The notes below the pieces were generated by a model, which did no database searches, was not told where the DNA came from, and saw only the letters and a program-made list of their open reading frames with translations. This document shows positions 12,720 through 23,000 of a stretch of 64,000 bases of DNA, one piece after another; within the stretch, counting starts at the first letter, position 1, and each line of letters opens with the position of its first letter. Origin of the DNA: Littorina saxatilis (taxonomy: Eukaryota; Mollusca; Gastropoda; Littorinimorpha; Littorinidae); contig NC_090258.1 of NCBI RefSeq assembly GCF_037325665.1, forward strand, positions 37,418,452-37,482,451, in the 5' to 3' direction. The translations under genes were made by a program, and so were the position numbers.

Positions 12720-12929
12720 TAAACTGACGGCTAAAGACAACTAAAGACAGCTAAAGACAACTAAAGACAGCTAAAGACAACTAAAGACGGCTAAAGACAA
12801 CTAAAACAAGCTTTTTTTTAATCGAATTCAGAGTCGACAGACATGATAAAAAACAATGTCTAAAAATGTTTCAAATAATAGCGATGCAGTTTGATGACGA
12901 ACAATATCAACTGAAGCAACATTATAATT

Positions 12930-13089
12930 TACTGTACTTTCGGGACTATAGGGCGCACCTTTCTATATACGGCGCACCCCCAGTTAAAAAAAAAATTCGA
13001 AAAAAATCGTTTTTTACACGATTCAACACGATTAACGATGAAAAAACCCAAAAACGCGCCTTATAAGTTATAGTCCCGAAAGTACGGTA
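12930..13089. mobile_element. MITE with TACNGTACTTTCGGGAC ends
   Basis: A 160 bp element with inverted ends of about 20 bases (one internal mismatch) and TA at both borders, inserted in the MULE. Inner GGGCGCACC/GCGCCTTAT motifs resemble the larger element at 43365-43925, suggesting a pogo/Tc1-type relative. Confidence 0.7.
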
Positions 13090-13139
13090 TTCAACTTCAA
13101 GCAAATGTAATCAGATTCACCCCACGATAACCAAACAGC

Positions 13140-13173
13140 TCATTTTCGAGTCATACTGCCACTGAAAAGCTCA

Positions 13174-13240
<67 letters not shown>

Positions 13241-14604
13241 CTTCTCGTCGCGTGGTGCGGTCGGCTCGTGGCCGTTTTCTTTGGCCTGGCTTGCGACCCT
13301 TGTGCGCAGGAGCACGTGCCGTTGTTTTCCCGTCCGTTGACGTCACCCGCCCTGGATTCGTGCTTGTTGACATGAAGCGTTTGAAGTGTTTTAACCTCTG
13401 GGCAGCTGATTTGCTCAACCAGTCATCCCGTCTCAAGTTGAAAGTCTTGTACTCCTCTGCAAGCTGGTATTCTCCCAGACCAAGGAAACACCTCTCGACT
13501 TCGCGGTACTTCTCAACTACAACATCGTGCAGTATGGAGACCAACCTCGGAAGCTGACAGGATTTCCAGGACGTTTCTTGTTTCAAAACGTGGTTGAACG
13601 ATTCTGAGTCATTGTTCGTCCAAAGGGCATGTTGCATCAGCAGCCCTGGTTTGTCCAAAGCTCGGAAGTTGTCCTCCAAAAGATGAGTGAGTTTTTCCAG
13701 TCTTTTCTTGATGGGGTTTGGAGCGGTCCTGTTTGGAGGGTATCTGGCAGCCAGATGTCTCAAACCGTCGTTTATTTCTTGTGTAGAACGGCTGTTCTTC
13801 AAAATCCCATCGTCTCCAAATACTTCTCCCTTCAACGCCTTGCGTTCTTGTTTTCTCATACCTTGGTCCTTGAGGAAGTTGTTGAAGTTGTCCTTTACGT
13901 GTTTTGTACACACAAGTCTCAGGCTACGCGGGAATGCTTGCTGGGCAGCTCGGCGGATGGCGCCTTCCTCGTCGCTTCCTATAACAGGCGTGGCAGAGGC
14001 TGGGAAAAGGCCTGCAAGGTGACGGAAAAACTCATTGTACATTTCCGTGTCACTTGATCCATGGATGAAGGTCGAGCCTGGAAATATGGGATGATCGCCG
14101 TCAGATCGTTTTGTGACACTTAGGTTTTTGAAGACCGTCGGGGTCACATGTAGCGGTCCCAAATTCAGTGAACGTCTTATCAACCCCCGATACTGTTGAC
14201 TGGCAGGAGAGTGCGGGGCCACAGAAGCGAACCATATCTGAAACTACGTCTAATGTATAACAGATGATAGTGGGGGGCTTGGAAGGCAGCTTGATGACTC
14301 GACGAATGAATGGCATATTGTCCTGCATACCTTCTACGGCACTCACTTGGTCTGCAAAATTGGTACTATGCTGTCTTAGTGCTGGCAACGATTCCTTGTT
14401 CAGTCGGCAACTGGCATTGTAGACTTGCTGTTTATTTCTTGGCCCATTTAATGCATCAGCATCCCTGTACACTTCAGCAGGCCTCTTTGTCTTCAAACCT
14501 TCTTTGACTTTGGCCATCTCCTGTGGACAGAGCCGGATGTAGTTCCCTGGATTGCCCATCTTGGTATTACGATGAATAAGAACGATCGAGGGGTGGGAAA
14601 ACAT
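13140..14604 (-). pseudogene. MULE transposase, frameshifted
   Basis: Two overlapping minus-strand frames, 14604-14101 (167 codons) and 14222-13140 (360 codons), make up one transposase. The first frame ends in a GVDKTF motif (first catalytic Asp of the MULE domain). The second frame continues with LNLGPLHVTPT, then VIGSDEEGAIRRA (second Asp), LVCTKHVKDN (a C/H motif) and TNNDSESFNHVLKQ (catalytic Glu region). The change of frame lies near 14165-14185, right after GVDKTF. The C-terminus runs into a Glu/Val-Cys tail that is merely a (CTT)n-(CA)n microsatellite (13174-13245), so the true end may be earlier. This is a plain DNA transposon gene, probably inactive through the frameshift unless an intron resolves it. 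The family call is strong; the subfamily is unknown. Confidence 0.8.
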
Positions 14605-15175
14605 TTAAAAAAATAGCTACACACAAATTCTGAAATAATTCATAAGTTGTCTTTAGCTGTCTTTAGCCGTCTTTAGTTGTCTTTAGCTGTCTTTAGCCGT
14701 CTTTAGTTGTCTTGAGGGCCCCAAAGGGTTTAAAATCGTGATCGTGATTGGCGTTTTTTGACCTTTCTGTGACCGTGATTGCCGAAATTTCCATTTCTGT
14801 GATCGTGATGGGACTTTGCCCGTGATCCGTGATGACAAAAAAATCAAGTCTCGTGATCGTGATCGTCATTTGTTTTCGTGATCGTGATGGGCATTATTGC
14901 AAAGCATTTTATTTTCAACGTACATTTTTCACAGCTGTATCACTCTATGATCCTCTATTCGTCAAGGAGCCAATCCTGATTGAAGGGAAGCAACAACACA
15001 TTCAGAAATATGATTTTGACAGCGATTGCTTCCCTTTAAGAGAACCAATCACACACAAAAAAGAGATCCAATCAGAAAGCGAATTGCAAAAGTCTGCCAA
15101 ACTTCATCCAATGGAAGGGCTTCGTGCTAAAGCCTTTTGAGTGCATTCAGTCAAATTCGAATTCGAAGATCAAAA

Positions 15176-15300
15176 ATGGCGTGCAGCGGTACTGTCATCG
15201 AACTTCTGTTATATTTTGTGGATTCAAACCAGACCAAAGCAGGCGGCGATAATGGAATGGTCAGGCTACGGGTCCGTCTTTCCGAAGACGAAATGTCAAG
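15176..15300 (+). CDS. Candidate first exon inside the transposon
   Basis: ATG frame of 41 codons beginning MACSGTVIELLLYFVDS and ending at a good donor site (ATGTCAAG followed by GTATGTT). No stop interrupts it, and a hAT-like element sits in what would be intron 1. It could be the start of the transposon's own protein or captured host sequence. No family is recognised and no second exon was found, so this is a weak call. Confidence 0.25.
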
Positions 15301-15315
15301 GTATGTTGATCTATT

Positions 15316-15739
15316 CAGGGCCGGACTAGGTCAGTACGTGGGTTACAAATGGGGGTCCAGGGGGCAAAGCCTTTTGGTGGGGGTTGCAAGGGGCGAACTT
15401 GAAGCTGAACGTTTTTTGATGTTTCAGGAGGGAAAGGAAGCCTCTCCTTGAACGAAAAAGGTAAATTCGACAGCAAGCTGTATAGGCAATGAAGAAGAAT
15501 TGAGATTGTAAGGACTCATACTTTTCATCACAAAAATCATTGAAGAAAAATGTCTTTCGAAAGGGGGTGAGAGGTGCGATTTCTCCTCGGATTTCATGAT
15601 GATCCAGATGCAACCCCCCCACCCCCTCCCTCCCCCACAAAAAAAAGCGTTTGTGAGGTACATGCTTAAGCCGGGGGAGGGGGGGGGGTGGGGGTTGCGC
15701 AACCCCTGTAAACCCCCCTCCCCCCCTAGTCCGGCCCTG
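15316..15739. mobile_element. hAT-like non-autonomous element
   Basis: 424 bp bounded by inverted CAGGGCCGGACTAG ends, inserted at TCTAT, which recurs after the element (15310-15314 and 15740-15744). Inner parts are G- or C-rich, like many hAT MITEs. It has no coding capacity. Confidence 0.75.
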
Positions 15740-16130
15740 TCTATGTTGCTCTATGACTGTTCTGAATGTAGGCAAAGATCTTGAAATTTGTTCAAGATCT
15801 TTGAGTTTGATTGAGATCATTGACATTGTCGACATTGCCACGTCCGGCTGTCACTCGCTCAGTGTGACCTCGACTGGCTCGAGTCTGATCGAGTCTGCGT
15901 GTAGCCAAAACCGAAACTAGAAATGTGTTTTTCATCCCAGCAACGTGGACACGCTTGGCATAGATTCTAATTGTCGCTTCTTTGCATTAAGCTTGGATTT
16001 ATTTTAGCGCCTGTAAACTTATCAACAATGGGTTAAATTCAGGAACTATGGCGGGGAGACGTGCCAGTTTGGGTCACTTGATCCTCATGTCAAAGTCGAT
16101 CAAAGTCATGTTCGTTGGGGATTTTGTTAT

Positions 16131-16493
16131 TATAGACTCTACCATCACACATACATGTACTTTAATTTCAATCCACCCAATAGTTTTTGAGAAAATGGGT
16201 TTAAAAGATTTAGCTCTGGAAATGTGAAATTGTGCAAGTATATATTCATGTGTGTGAGTGAGGGTGTGGTAGTTGAATGTGTATGAGTGTATATTCCTTC
16301 ACTCACCTTCATGATTCCTACACTGACCTTTAGTCAGGATTATAGACTCTACCATCACACATATATGTACTTTAATTTCAATCCACCCAATAGTTTTTAA
16401 GAAAATATGTTTAAAAGATTTAGCTCTGGAAATGTGAAATTGTGCAAGTACTACATATTCATGTGTGGTGTGGGAATTGAATGTGTATGAGTG
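16131..16493. repeat. About 205 bp tandem duplication
   Basis: The segment starting ATTATAGACTCTACCATCAC at about 16132 recurs at about 16339 with a few differences. The second copy is split by the element at 16494-17136 and resumes at about 17137 with the same GTATATTCCT sequence. The duplication therefore predates that insertion. Confidence 0.85.
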
Positions 16494-17136
16494 CAGGGGC
16501 GGATTAGGGGGGGGGTTACAGGGATTCCGGACCCCCCCCCCCCCCCCCCCCCCCCCGGCTGTCAAAAAAAAGTAAAAATTAATACTAACTTTAAAAGAAA
16601 TAACGAGTGGCTGCTGACACCGGTTGATCATGTTTAAAACCGGCACGGTTGGCCTAGTGGTAAGGCGTCCGCCCCGTGATCGGGAGGTCGTGGGTTCGAA
16701 CCCCGGCCGGGTCATACCTATGACTTTAAAATTGGCAATCTAGTGGCTGCTCCGCCTGGCGTCTGGCATCATGGGGTTAGTGCTAGGACTGGTTGGTCCG
16801 GTGTCAGAATAATGTGACTGGGTGAGACATGAAGTCTGTGCTGCGACTTCTGTCTTGTGTGTGGCGCACGTTATATGTCACAGCAGCACCGCCCTGATAT
16901 GGCCCTTCGTGGTCGGCTGGGCGTTAAGCAAACAAACAAACAAACAAACAAACAAATCATGTTTAAAATCAAGGATAAACCATAACTTGTTCATAAAATA
17001 GCTAAAACTCTTCAGCTTCTGGGGGGCTAAGTCACCCAGACCCCCCAACGCAGCCTTGCCCATGTACCCCACAAGGTCTACCCCTGGACCCCAGGTTGTA
17101 ACCCTCCCCCCCTCTGGCTTAACTGCTCCGCCCCTG
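16494..17136. mobile_element. hAT-like element with 5 bp target duplication
   Basis: Inverted ends CAGGGGCGG/CCGCCCCTG with GAGTG on both sides (16489-16493 and 17137-17141). A 5 bp duplication fits the hAT5-type group rather than classic 8 bp hAT. The interior holds a C-homopolymer run and a SINE. Confidence 0.75.
16640..16955 (+). mobile_element. tRNA-derived SINE
   Basis: A tRNA-like head has an A box (TGGCCTAGTGG, 16652-16662) and a B box (GGTTCGAACCCC, 16693-16704). A unique body of about 200 bases follows, then a (CAAA)n tail. It is flanked by the 13 bp target duplication ATCATGTTTAAAA (16627-16639 and 16956-16968). Full length and little decayed. Confidence 0.93.
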
Positions 17137-17565
17137 GAGTGTATATTCCTGTGAGTGTCTGTATGAGAGAGAGAGAGCGAGAGAAAAAACAATGAAAACA
17201 ACATTCTTATTACTGATTACAAATCATGATATGTATTTCTATGTGTGAATAAAAGAGAATTAAAAAAAAATAATTTAAAAGTGCAACAGTTGTCACTTTG
17301 TGTTGAATAAACAATAGATCCAGAGGAGCGAATAACTGTGTGGTTGTGTTTACTTTGACACGTGCTTTCTGTACCTGCAACTTTTACCGTGACCGTGATT
17401 TGCCACTGGTGTTCGTGATCGTGAAAACAAAAATCAAGGTAACTGTGATCGTGAAAGCTAAAATTTCCCTTCCCGTGATCGTGGTGATACCCCCCCCCCC
17501 CCCCCCCTTTGGGGCCCTCTGTCTTTAGCCGTCTTTTCGCCCTTTATAGGTACCCCCGATAGCGG

Positions 17566-18019
17566 TGCCGGCATGAGATTGCCTCCCCCTCCTCATCAAA
17601 CTAAAAGGGTGCATTGAATGAATAAGTATTCAGGTTTTGTTTTTATTTGTAAGACACAGCCGGTAATTGAAAAAACCAATTCAGCAAAGCGTGACTTTCA
17701 TAGATAATGTTTATACTTTTGTGGACGGGATAATCGCTCTGTGGTCCAGGCACCAATCCATCTTTGTTGTTCGTGAGCATTCGCTCATTGACAACTTTAT
17801 AATACTAATTTTTGTCAAATGTTTAAGCGAGCAAAGTGGCCTCGGGGATAAGAGCTCAGTATTCAAACACTTCGAAGTCCCAAGCCATGGTTCGAATCCC
17901 ACTCAGGTCAATATTCCGTTTGTGTGCGTGTGTGTGTCGCAGACAGTGTCTTAATAGTGGGAGTGGTTCGAGAGTGGTGTACATGCCGGGGTGTGTGTGT
18001 GTGTGAGAGAGAGAGAGAG

Positions 18020-18061
<42 letters not shown>

Positions 18062-18330
18062 GCGTGAATGCTTGGATGTCTAGATTGAGAATGGTGGATG
18101 AGACGGATCTGTGTGAGAGTGCCACTACAGTAAGTGAAAATGGTGGCGCCAGAGACTGAGAGTAAGAGTGGTGGTGCCAGAGTGTGTGCCAGGGTGAGAG
18201 AGGTAGATGAGCGAGGAGTGGGGATGCTTGAGTGATATGCAGGTGCAGACTACCGGATCTACTTTCGTTCCATACCTGAATTAAGAAGTTACCAGACACC
18301 ATCTATCGATCATCAGCAATCATCAGACAC
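17566..18330. other. Gene-free spacer with SINE fragment and microsatellites
   Basis: Holds a tRNA-like piece with A-box-like TGGCCTCGGGG and B-box GGTTCGAATCCCA (about 17838-17912), followed by GT- and GA-rich runs. No gene was found. Confidence 0.6.
17988..18057. repeat. (GT)n-(GA)n compound microsatellite
   Basis: GT run followed by a GA run with one AAAG interruption. Confidence 0.95.
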
Positions 18331-18445
18331 AGTGGAACCCCCCTTTTAAGACCCCCAAATTTAAGACTTCTCCCTTTTTAAGTCCTTGCCTTTTAGGTTT
18401 TCTGTTCATAACCTCTGCACATTTACCTCCATGTTAAGATTCTTG
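18331..18445. mobile_element. Remnant of the CAGTGGAACCCC MITE family
   Basis: Begins ACAGTGGAACCCCCC and continues with the TTTAAGACT / TTCTTAACCTCTGTAAAT-like body seen in copies at 34270, 44843, 46205 and 53490. The right end is missing. Confidence 0.6.
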
Positions 18446-18554
18446 AAATAAATGTGATGCAAGCATATTACTCACAGAGCTATTACTCACAGAGCTATAT
18501 CTCTCTTTTTATACACCACACACACACACACAATATCTGCAATACAGACAGTCA

Positions 18555-19927
18555 TTCTAGATTCTGATTTGTTCTTTATTTTCTGAGTACACTTTGCATA
18601 TGCACCAGTTGTTTCTTTACAAGACAAAACTTTATCAGATGATGAATATTGGTCTTAACAATAACAAATACTGGTACACGTACAACATTGTAAATGATTT
18701 TTCACTATAAAAGAGAACTTGACAGGTATGATGTCTATTCTTTCTGTACAATCAACTTGCATGTACAATGTCACTATTACTACCACACTGCAATAAATTC
18801 AAGGCTAATTCTAAGAGTCAAGCCTAGTTTTGAAGAGCATGGCTGACAACACTTTACAACTAAGGCCTTCTCATAGCACTCACACTAGATCTAACAACGA
18901 CCATTCATATTTTGCATCAACTGGGAACAAATCTTACTTCAGATTGTAACCCTTGCACGCTTATTTCAACTTTCCTTTTTTTTTATCTACTTAACAAAAA
19001 CTGAACAGAGCAAGACTATTCAAAAAAGCAAAGAGGTCTCATGGCACTATATATATACATGTATTTAGCAAAAATCATTCATATCTTTCATTCACTGGCA
19101 ACAAATCCTGTTGTAAGACAATCTGCTCGCATTTCTTTTGACTTTGGTCCTTTGATCTCTTCTTCAACAAATCAAGAATATTACAGCAAAACAAAAAATA
19201 AAAGTTTTGCAAAGATAGAGACAGTCATGCCTTCAAGCTAATCTGTCATAAAGGACAACGTGAGCGAAAACAGAAATTCTAAGGTCAGTGACGAAGCTAT
19301 AAATACCACATGCAGGACTTATTAACACTGCTAAAGACATTTTATCAACTTATATTACATGATTCGTATTACATGATTCTATTTTTTATACGATACAAAT
19401 GACCAGAAGGCGTAACAATTATTCAACATCATTAACATTAGTATTTCAACCAGATCAATGCTTGTCTGCTAAAGCACTGAGCCCTGATAATCTATAACAG
19501 ACAGGAATGAACATGTTAACAACAATGATAGATTACAAAAGTTAAACCCATGGTTAAGAAATTACAATAAACACTGCTAGAGAAGGTGCATAAAGACTGG
19601 TAGTGATCATGAAAATTACAACAAATTACAAGTTTATCTTCATAAAAAATGGTTCCTTTTTTTGCTAAGGTCACTAGGACTAGCTAGGAGGTTGATTATT
19701 CATTAATGTCACTCACAGTGGGTTTTTATTCGTTTTGTTTTACTTTTAGCATTTTCACTTACCTACAACAGAATGATATCAAACAAACTACAGAAACAAA
19801 ATCGTCAAAAATATTAACTGACTATACGCTTAGCATACACAATGCACTTCCCTCCAGCAAAGTGAGGGGGAAAACAGGATCACAGCTGTTGGGTTGTGTG
19901 TGCATCTCGTCAAGCATCCCGACCAGG
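18555..19927 (-). other. DNPEP: Probable 3' UTR of DNPEP
   Basis: Minus-strand stretch of low complexity but no clear mobile element, running from the DNPEP stop codon to an AATAAA (reverse complement at 18575-18580). The length of about 1.4 kb is inference; transcript data would settle it. Confidence 0.5.
18575..18580 (-). terminator. DNPEP: Candidate DNPEP poly(A) signal
   Basis: AATAAA on the minus strand, about 1.35 kb downstream of the stop codon. It is the only canonical signal I noticed in that interval. Confidence 0.45.
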
Positions 19928-20018
19928 CTAGAATTTCACCGAGGCCTGCACGCTGGGGTACAACTCGAAGAAGCCCTGTAGACAAAATAATACATGGATT
20001 TATAAACAACAACTACAG

Positions 20019-20055
<37 letters not shown>

Positions 20056-23000
20056 CATTCATCTACACAAACACACATACACAAATCAATGGTCATTTGC
20101 TGATGATGCAAAACCAACAAAAATGCTACTTATTGTGTGAATTTAAAGGTTCTCTGAAAACGGGCATGACACACACACATGCACACACACACGCTCACAC
20201 GCACACACATACACACAAGCTCACAAACACACATGCATGTAGGCATGCACGCACACACACATGCCCACACATGTGTGTTCCAAAACAGAAACAGCACAAA
20301 GAGGCAAAGCCCACAGACAATGTGTCAAGATGTCAATCAAGAGTTTACCTTGAAGAGGTCTGTGCAGTGCACAATGCTGGTGGTGTCACCCATCTCACGG
20401 ATGGAGTGCATGGAGAGCTGTGGCGCCCCCACGTCGATGGTCTGCATCCCCAGCTTGGATGACATGATGGGGCCGATCGTAGACCCGCACGGCGAGTCGT
20501 TACGCACCACAAAGTCCTGTCAACATTATATATCTACATCAACGCTATGCAAAGTAAAAATAATTAGGGAAAGATAATGAAATAATGCCCTATGCGGAAA
20601 AAAAATCCACAAGCAAACATTAAGCATCTGAAGGGTTTATGCCAAAACATATGTTCACTCTGGAAAAAAGCGAGGATGGCCACACACAAACCCGTACATG
20701 CATGCACTCGTGAACGAACACACACACACACACATGAACCATCTTTTTCTTCAGAAATCTTTCATCCTCTCATGTGAAACTTCAAACATAAATGGGAGTC
20801 ACTCATAGGGAGGCGTCAGCCACAGTCCAGAATTGGCACAACAGAAAACAGCTCAGAATCGGTATGACAACAAACTGACCTGAAGTGGAACACCGACTTT
20901 GCTGGCAACCTCTCTCAGAATGGCGGCGGTGACAGAAGTGGTGGCATAGCGCTGGTTAGCGTTGAACTTGAGCACCACACCCTGTAGCCACACCACACAC
21001 AATACACTAAACTCATAACACAGGTACGTTTTATTAATGTGATGTGTATCACACTGCCTTTGCTGTGAAGCCGAGTGTGATCACTTCGAGCATATCTGGT
21101 ACCACCATTTTCAGACCTGATTTTCTAAGATTTTTGATGGTTCCACTGGACACAAACTGGTGATTGTGTTTTGTGCCAGCATACTGGTGGGGGTGTTTCC
21201 CCCTCTCATCCTCACCTTTACCCAATGAACAGCTTCATCAACCACCTACCACCTGCATCGCCCAATGCACTCAAGGTCAAAAATTAAAAAAAACCCACTA
21301 AAATAAATATAAAGTGCAGATTATCAACTTAAGCTTGGAAATCACACATACCCCCTCAAATGATACTCTTCCTGATGTCGAACTAAATTCTCTGTCCAGC
21401 AGATTATGTTCATGTATTGTTCGCTGCCTTTGAAACTGTTCATGTTCACAACAACTTTAACATGTAAATGGAATCACTCATTAGATAATATGCCAAATTG
21501 AATACCTCCTTCCTTAAAAATAAAAGAAGAAACAAAAGAACAAAGCATACAAAGAGAAATGAGGAAAACATTTCTACCTTATGGAAGGCAGGCTGGTGGT
21601 TGCCCTCATGCTTCTCACTGCACACACAAACACAACAAGATAAAATGTCAAGAATTACACAGTCATGCAAAAGTAACTTGTTTATTTCCCACTCTGCTCA
21701 TGTCTACTTCTTTAGCTCTCCTTGTTCATTCCTCTCCTGTTTTCTCCTCCTCTTCTTTCATGCAAATCTTCCTCTACCTCCTCCTCTTCTTTCATGCAAA
21801 TCTTCCTCTACCTCCTCCTCTTCTTTCATGCAAATCTTCCTCTACCTCCTCCTCTTCTTTCATGCAAATCTTCCTCAACCTCCTCCTCTTCTTTCATGCA
21901 AATCTTCCTCTACCTCCTCCTCTTCTTTCATGCAAATCTTCCTCAACCTCCTCCTCTTCTTTCATGCAAATCTTCCTCTACCTCCTCCTCTTCTTTCATG
22001 CAAATCTTCCTCAACCTCCTCCTCTTCTTTCATGCAAATCTTCCTCAACCTCCTCCTCTTCTTTCATGCAAATCTTCCTCCTCCTCTTCTTTCATGCAAA
22101 TCTTCCTCAACCTCCTCCTCTTCTTTCATGCAAATCTTCCTCTACCTCCTCCTCGATCCTTATCTCCTATCCTCTCTTTCACGAAATTTAAAAAAAAATC
22201 TTTATTTTTGTTTTGAGGGTTATAGAAAAACAAACAATGTTCTATGTGTGTGTGTGGGTTTTTTGTTTGCACCTATAGTCCTTACCCATAAAAAGGGATA
22301 ACTTTTTTTTCAGAAGCAACAATATGATACTAAACAATAATCTTGTGTGTTTTTGTCTTGTTTTTTTTCAATGAGGTACCTGCGATGAAAGGACACCCTT
22401 GGGACCATCAAAAAGTGTCCCCACAAAGTAGCCTGTCATCACAGGTAGATTTTGGTACAGACAACAGAAGGGACACCAGAATGTGTCCTTTTAAAGGAGG
22501 ACATATATTTTATGTCCTCTTATAGGAGGTGCAAATGAAAAGAGAAAAGGAGAGTTCAGAACAACGTACGAGTAGTTGGGGTGGACAGCGTGGGCCTGGT
22601 CGGCGCTGATCATGTAGGACTTGCCGATGGATTCCTCGAAGGCCGTGGGGGACCCGCCTCCACTGGCACTGATACGACGCAACACCAACTCCTGGAAGGT
22701 GGACCCTGCACCCTGGGCGCTCTGAGACCCTACCTGGTGATTGGAGGTAATAAGGTCGTTAATATGAGTAGTATAATGCACAAACGCATGCAGACACATA
22801 TGCAGACACACACACACATACACACACATGACTTCAGATTTCCCCCTTTTCAGAACTTTTTTTCTGCAGAGTTTCTGTTCATAATGTATAAAAGACAACG
22901 AACCCAAACTTGCCCTTCCCTCAAAAAACCTACCACGATTTCAGACTTCCCTCAGACTTCCCTCTTTACACAACTTTTTTCTTCCCCATTTGTGTTCATG

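Larger units (their letters stand above)
14714..17519. mobile_element. DNA transposon, GAGGGCCCCAAAGGG ends, 6 bp target duplication
   Basis: The ends are a perfect 15 bp inverted repeat, GAGGGCCCCAAAGGG. The exact 6 bp target sequence TGTCTT lies on both sides (14708-14713 and 17520-17525), and removing the element restores the MULE subterminal array. Subterminal zones (14740-14890 and 17385-17485) are packed with CGTGATCGTGAT-type repeats in opposite orientation. The interior is mostly taken up by later insertions. I see no full transposase, only a possible short first exon at 15176-15300. I cannot place it in a named superfamily. Confidence 0.8.
4072..17555. mobile_element. Mutator-like (MULE) DNA transposon with nested insertions
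   Basis: The two ends form a 25 bp terminal inverted repeat (4072-4096 and 17531-17555; core GGTACCTATAAAGGGCG) that differs only at the outermost base. The flanks are an exact 10 bp duplication, CCGATAGCGG, at 4062-4071 and 17556-17565, within the size range known for Mutator-like elements. Just inside each end lie tandem CTAAAGACAA/CTAAAGACGG units, pointing inward from both sides (4090-4114 and 12725-12810; 14640-14713 and 17520-17535). A MULE-type transposase lies between them on the minus strand. Without its inserts the element is about 2.1 kb. It was later hit by a BEL/Pao element and by the transposon at 14714-17519; both sit within the subterminal repeats. Confidence 0.88.

Noticed and set aside
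16640-16720. Possible genuine tRNA gene
   Set aside because: A and B boxes are present, but the body continues into a SINE with a CAAA tail and target duplications, so it is a retroposed element.
21745-22153. CRISPR-like regular repeats
   Set aside because: Contiguous tandem units without unique spacers in a eukaryotic intron; this applies to all the minisatellites here.
21498-22301. 267-codon frame with [17 protein letters not shown] repeats
   Set aside because: Generated by the 34 bp minisatellite in a DNPEP intron, and it overlaps real exon 11 on the other strand.
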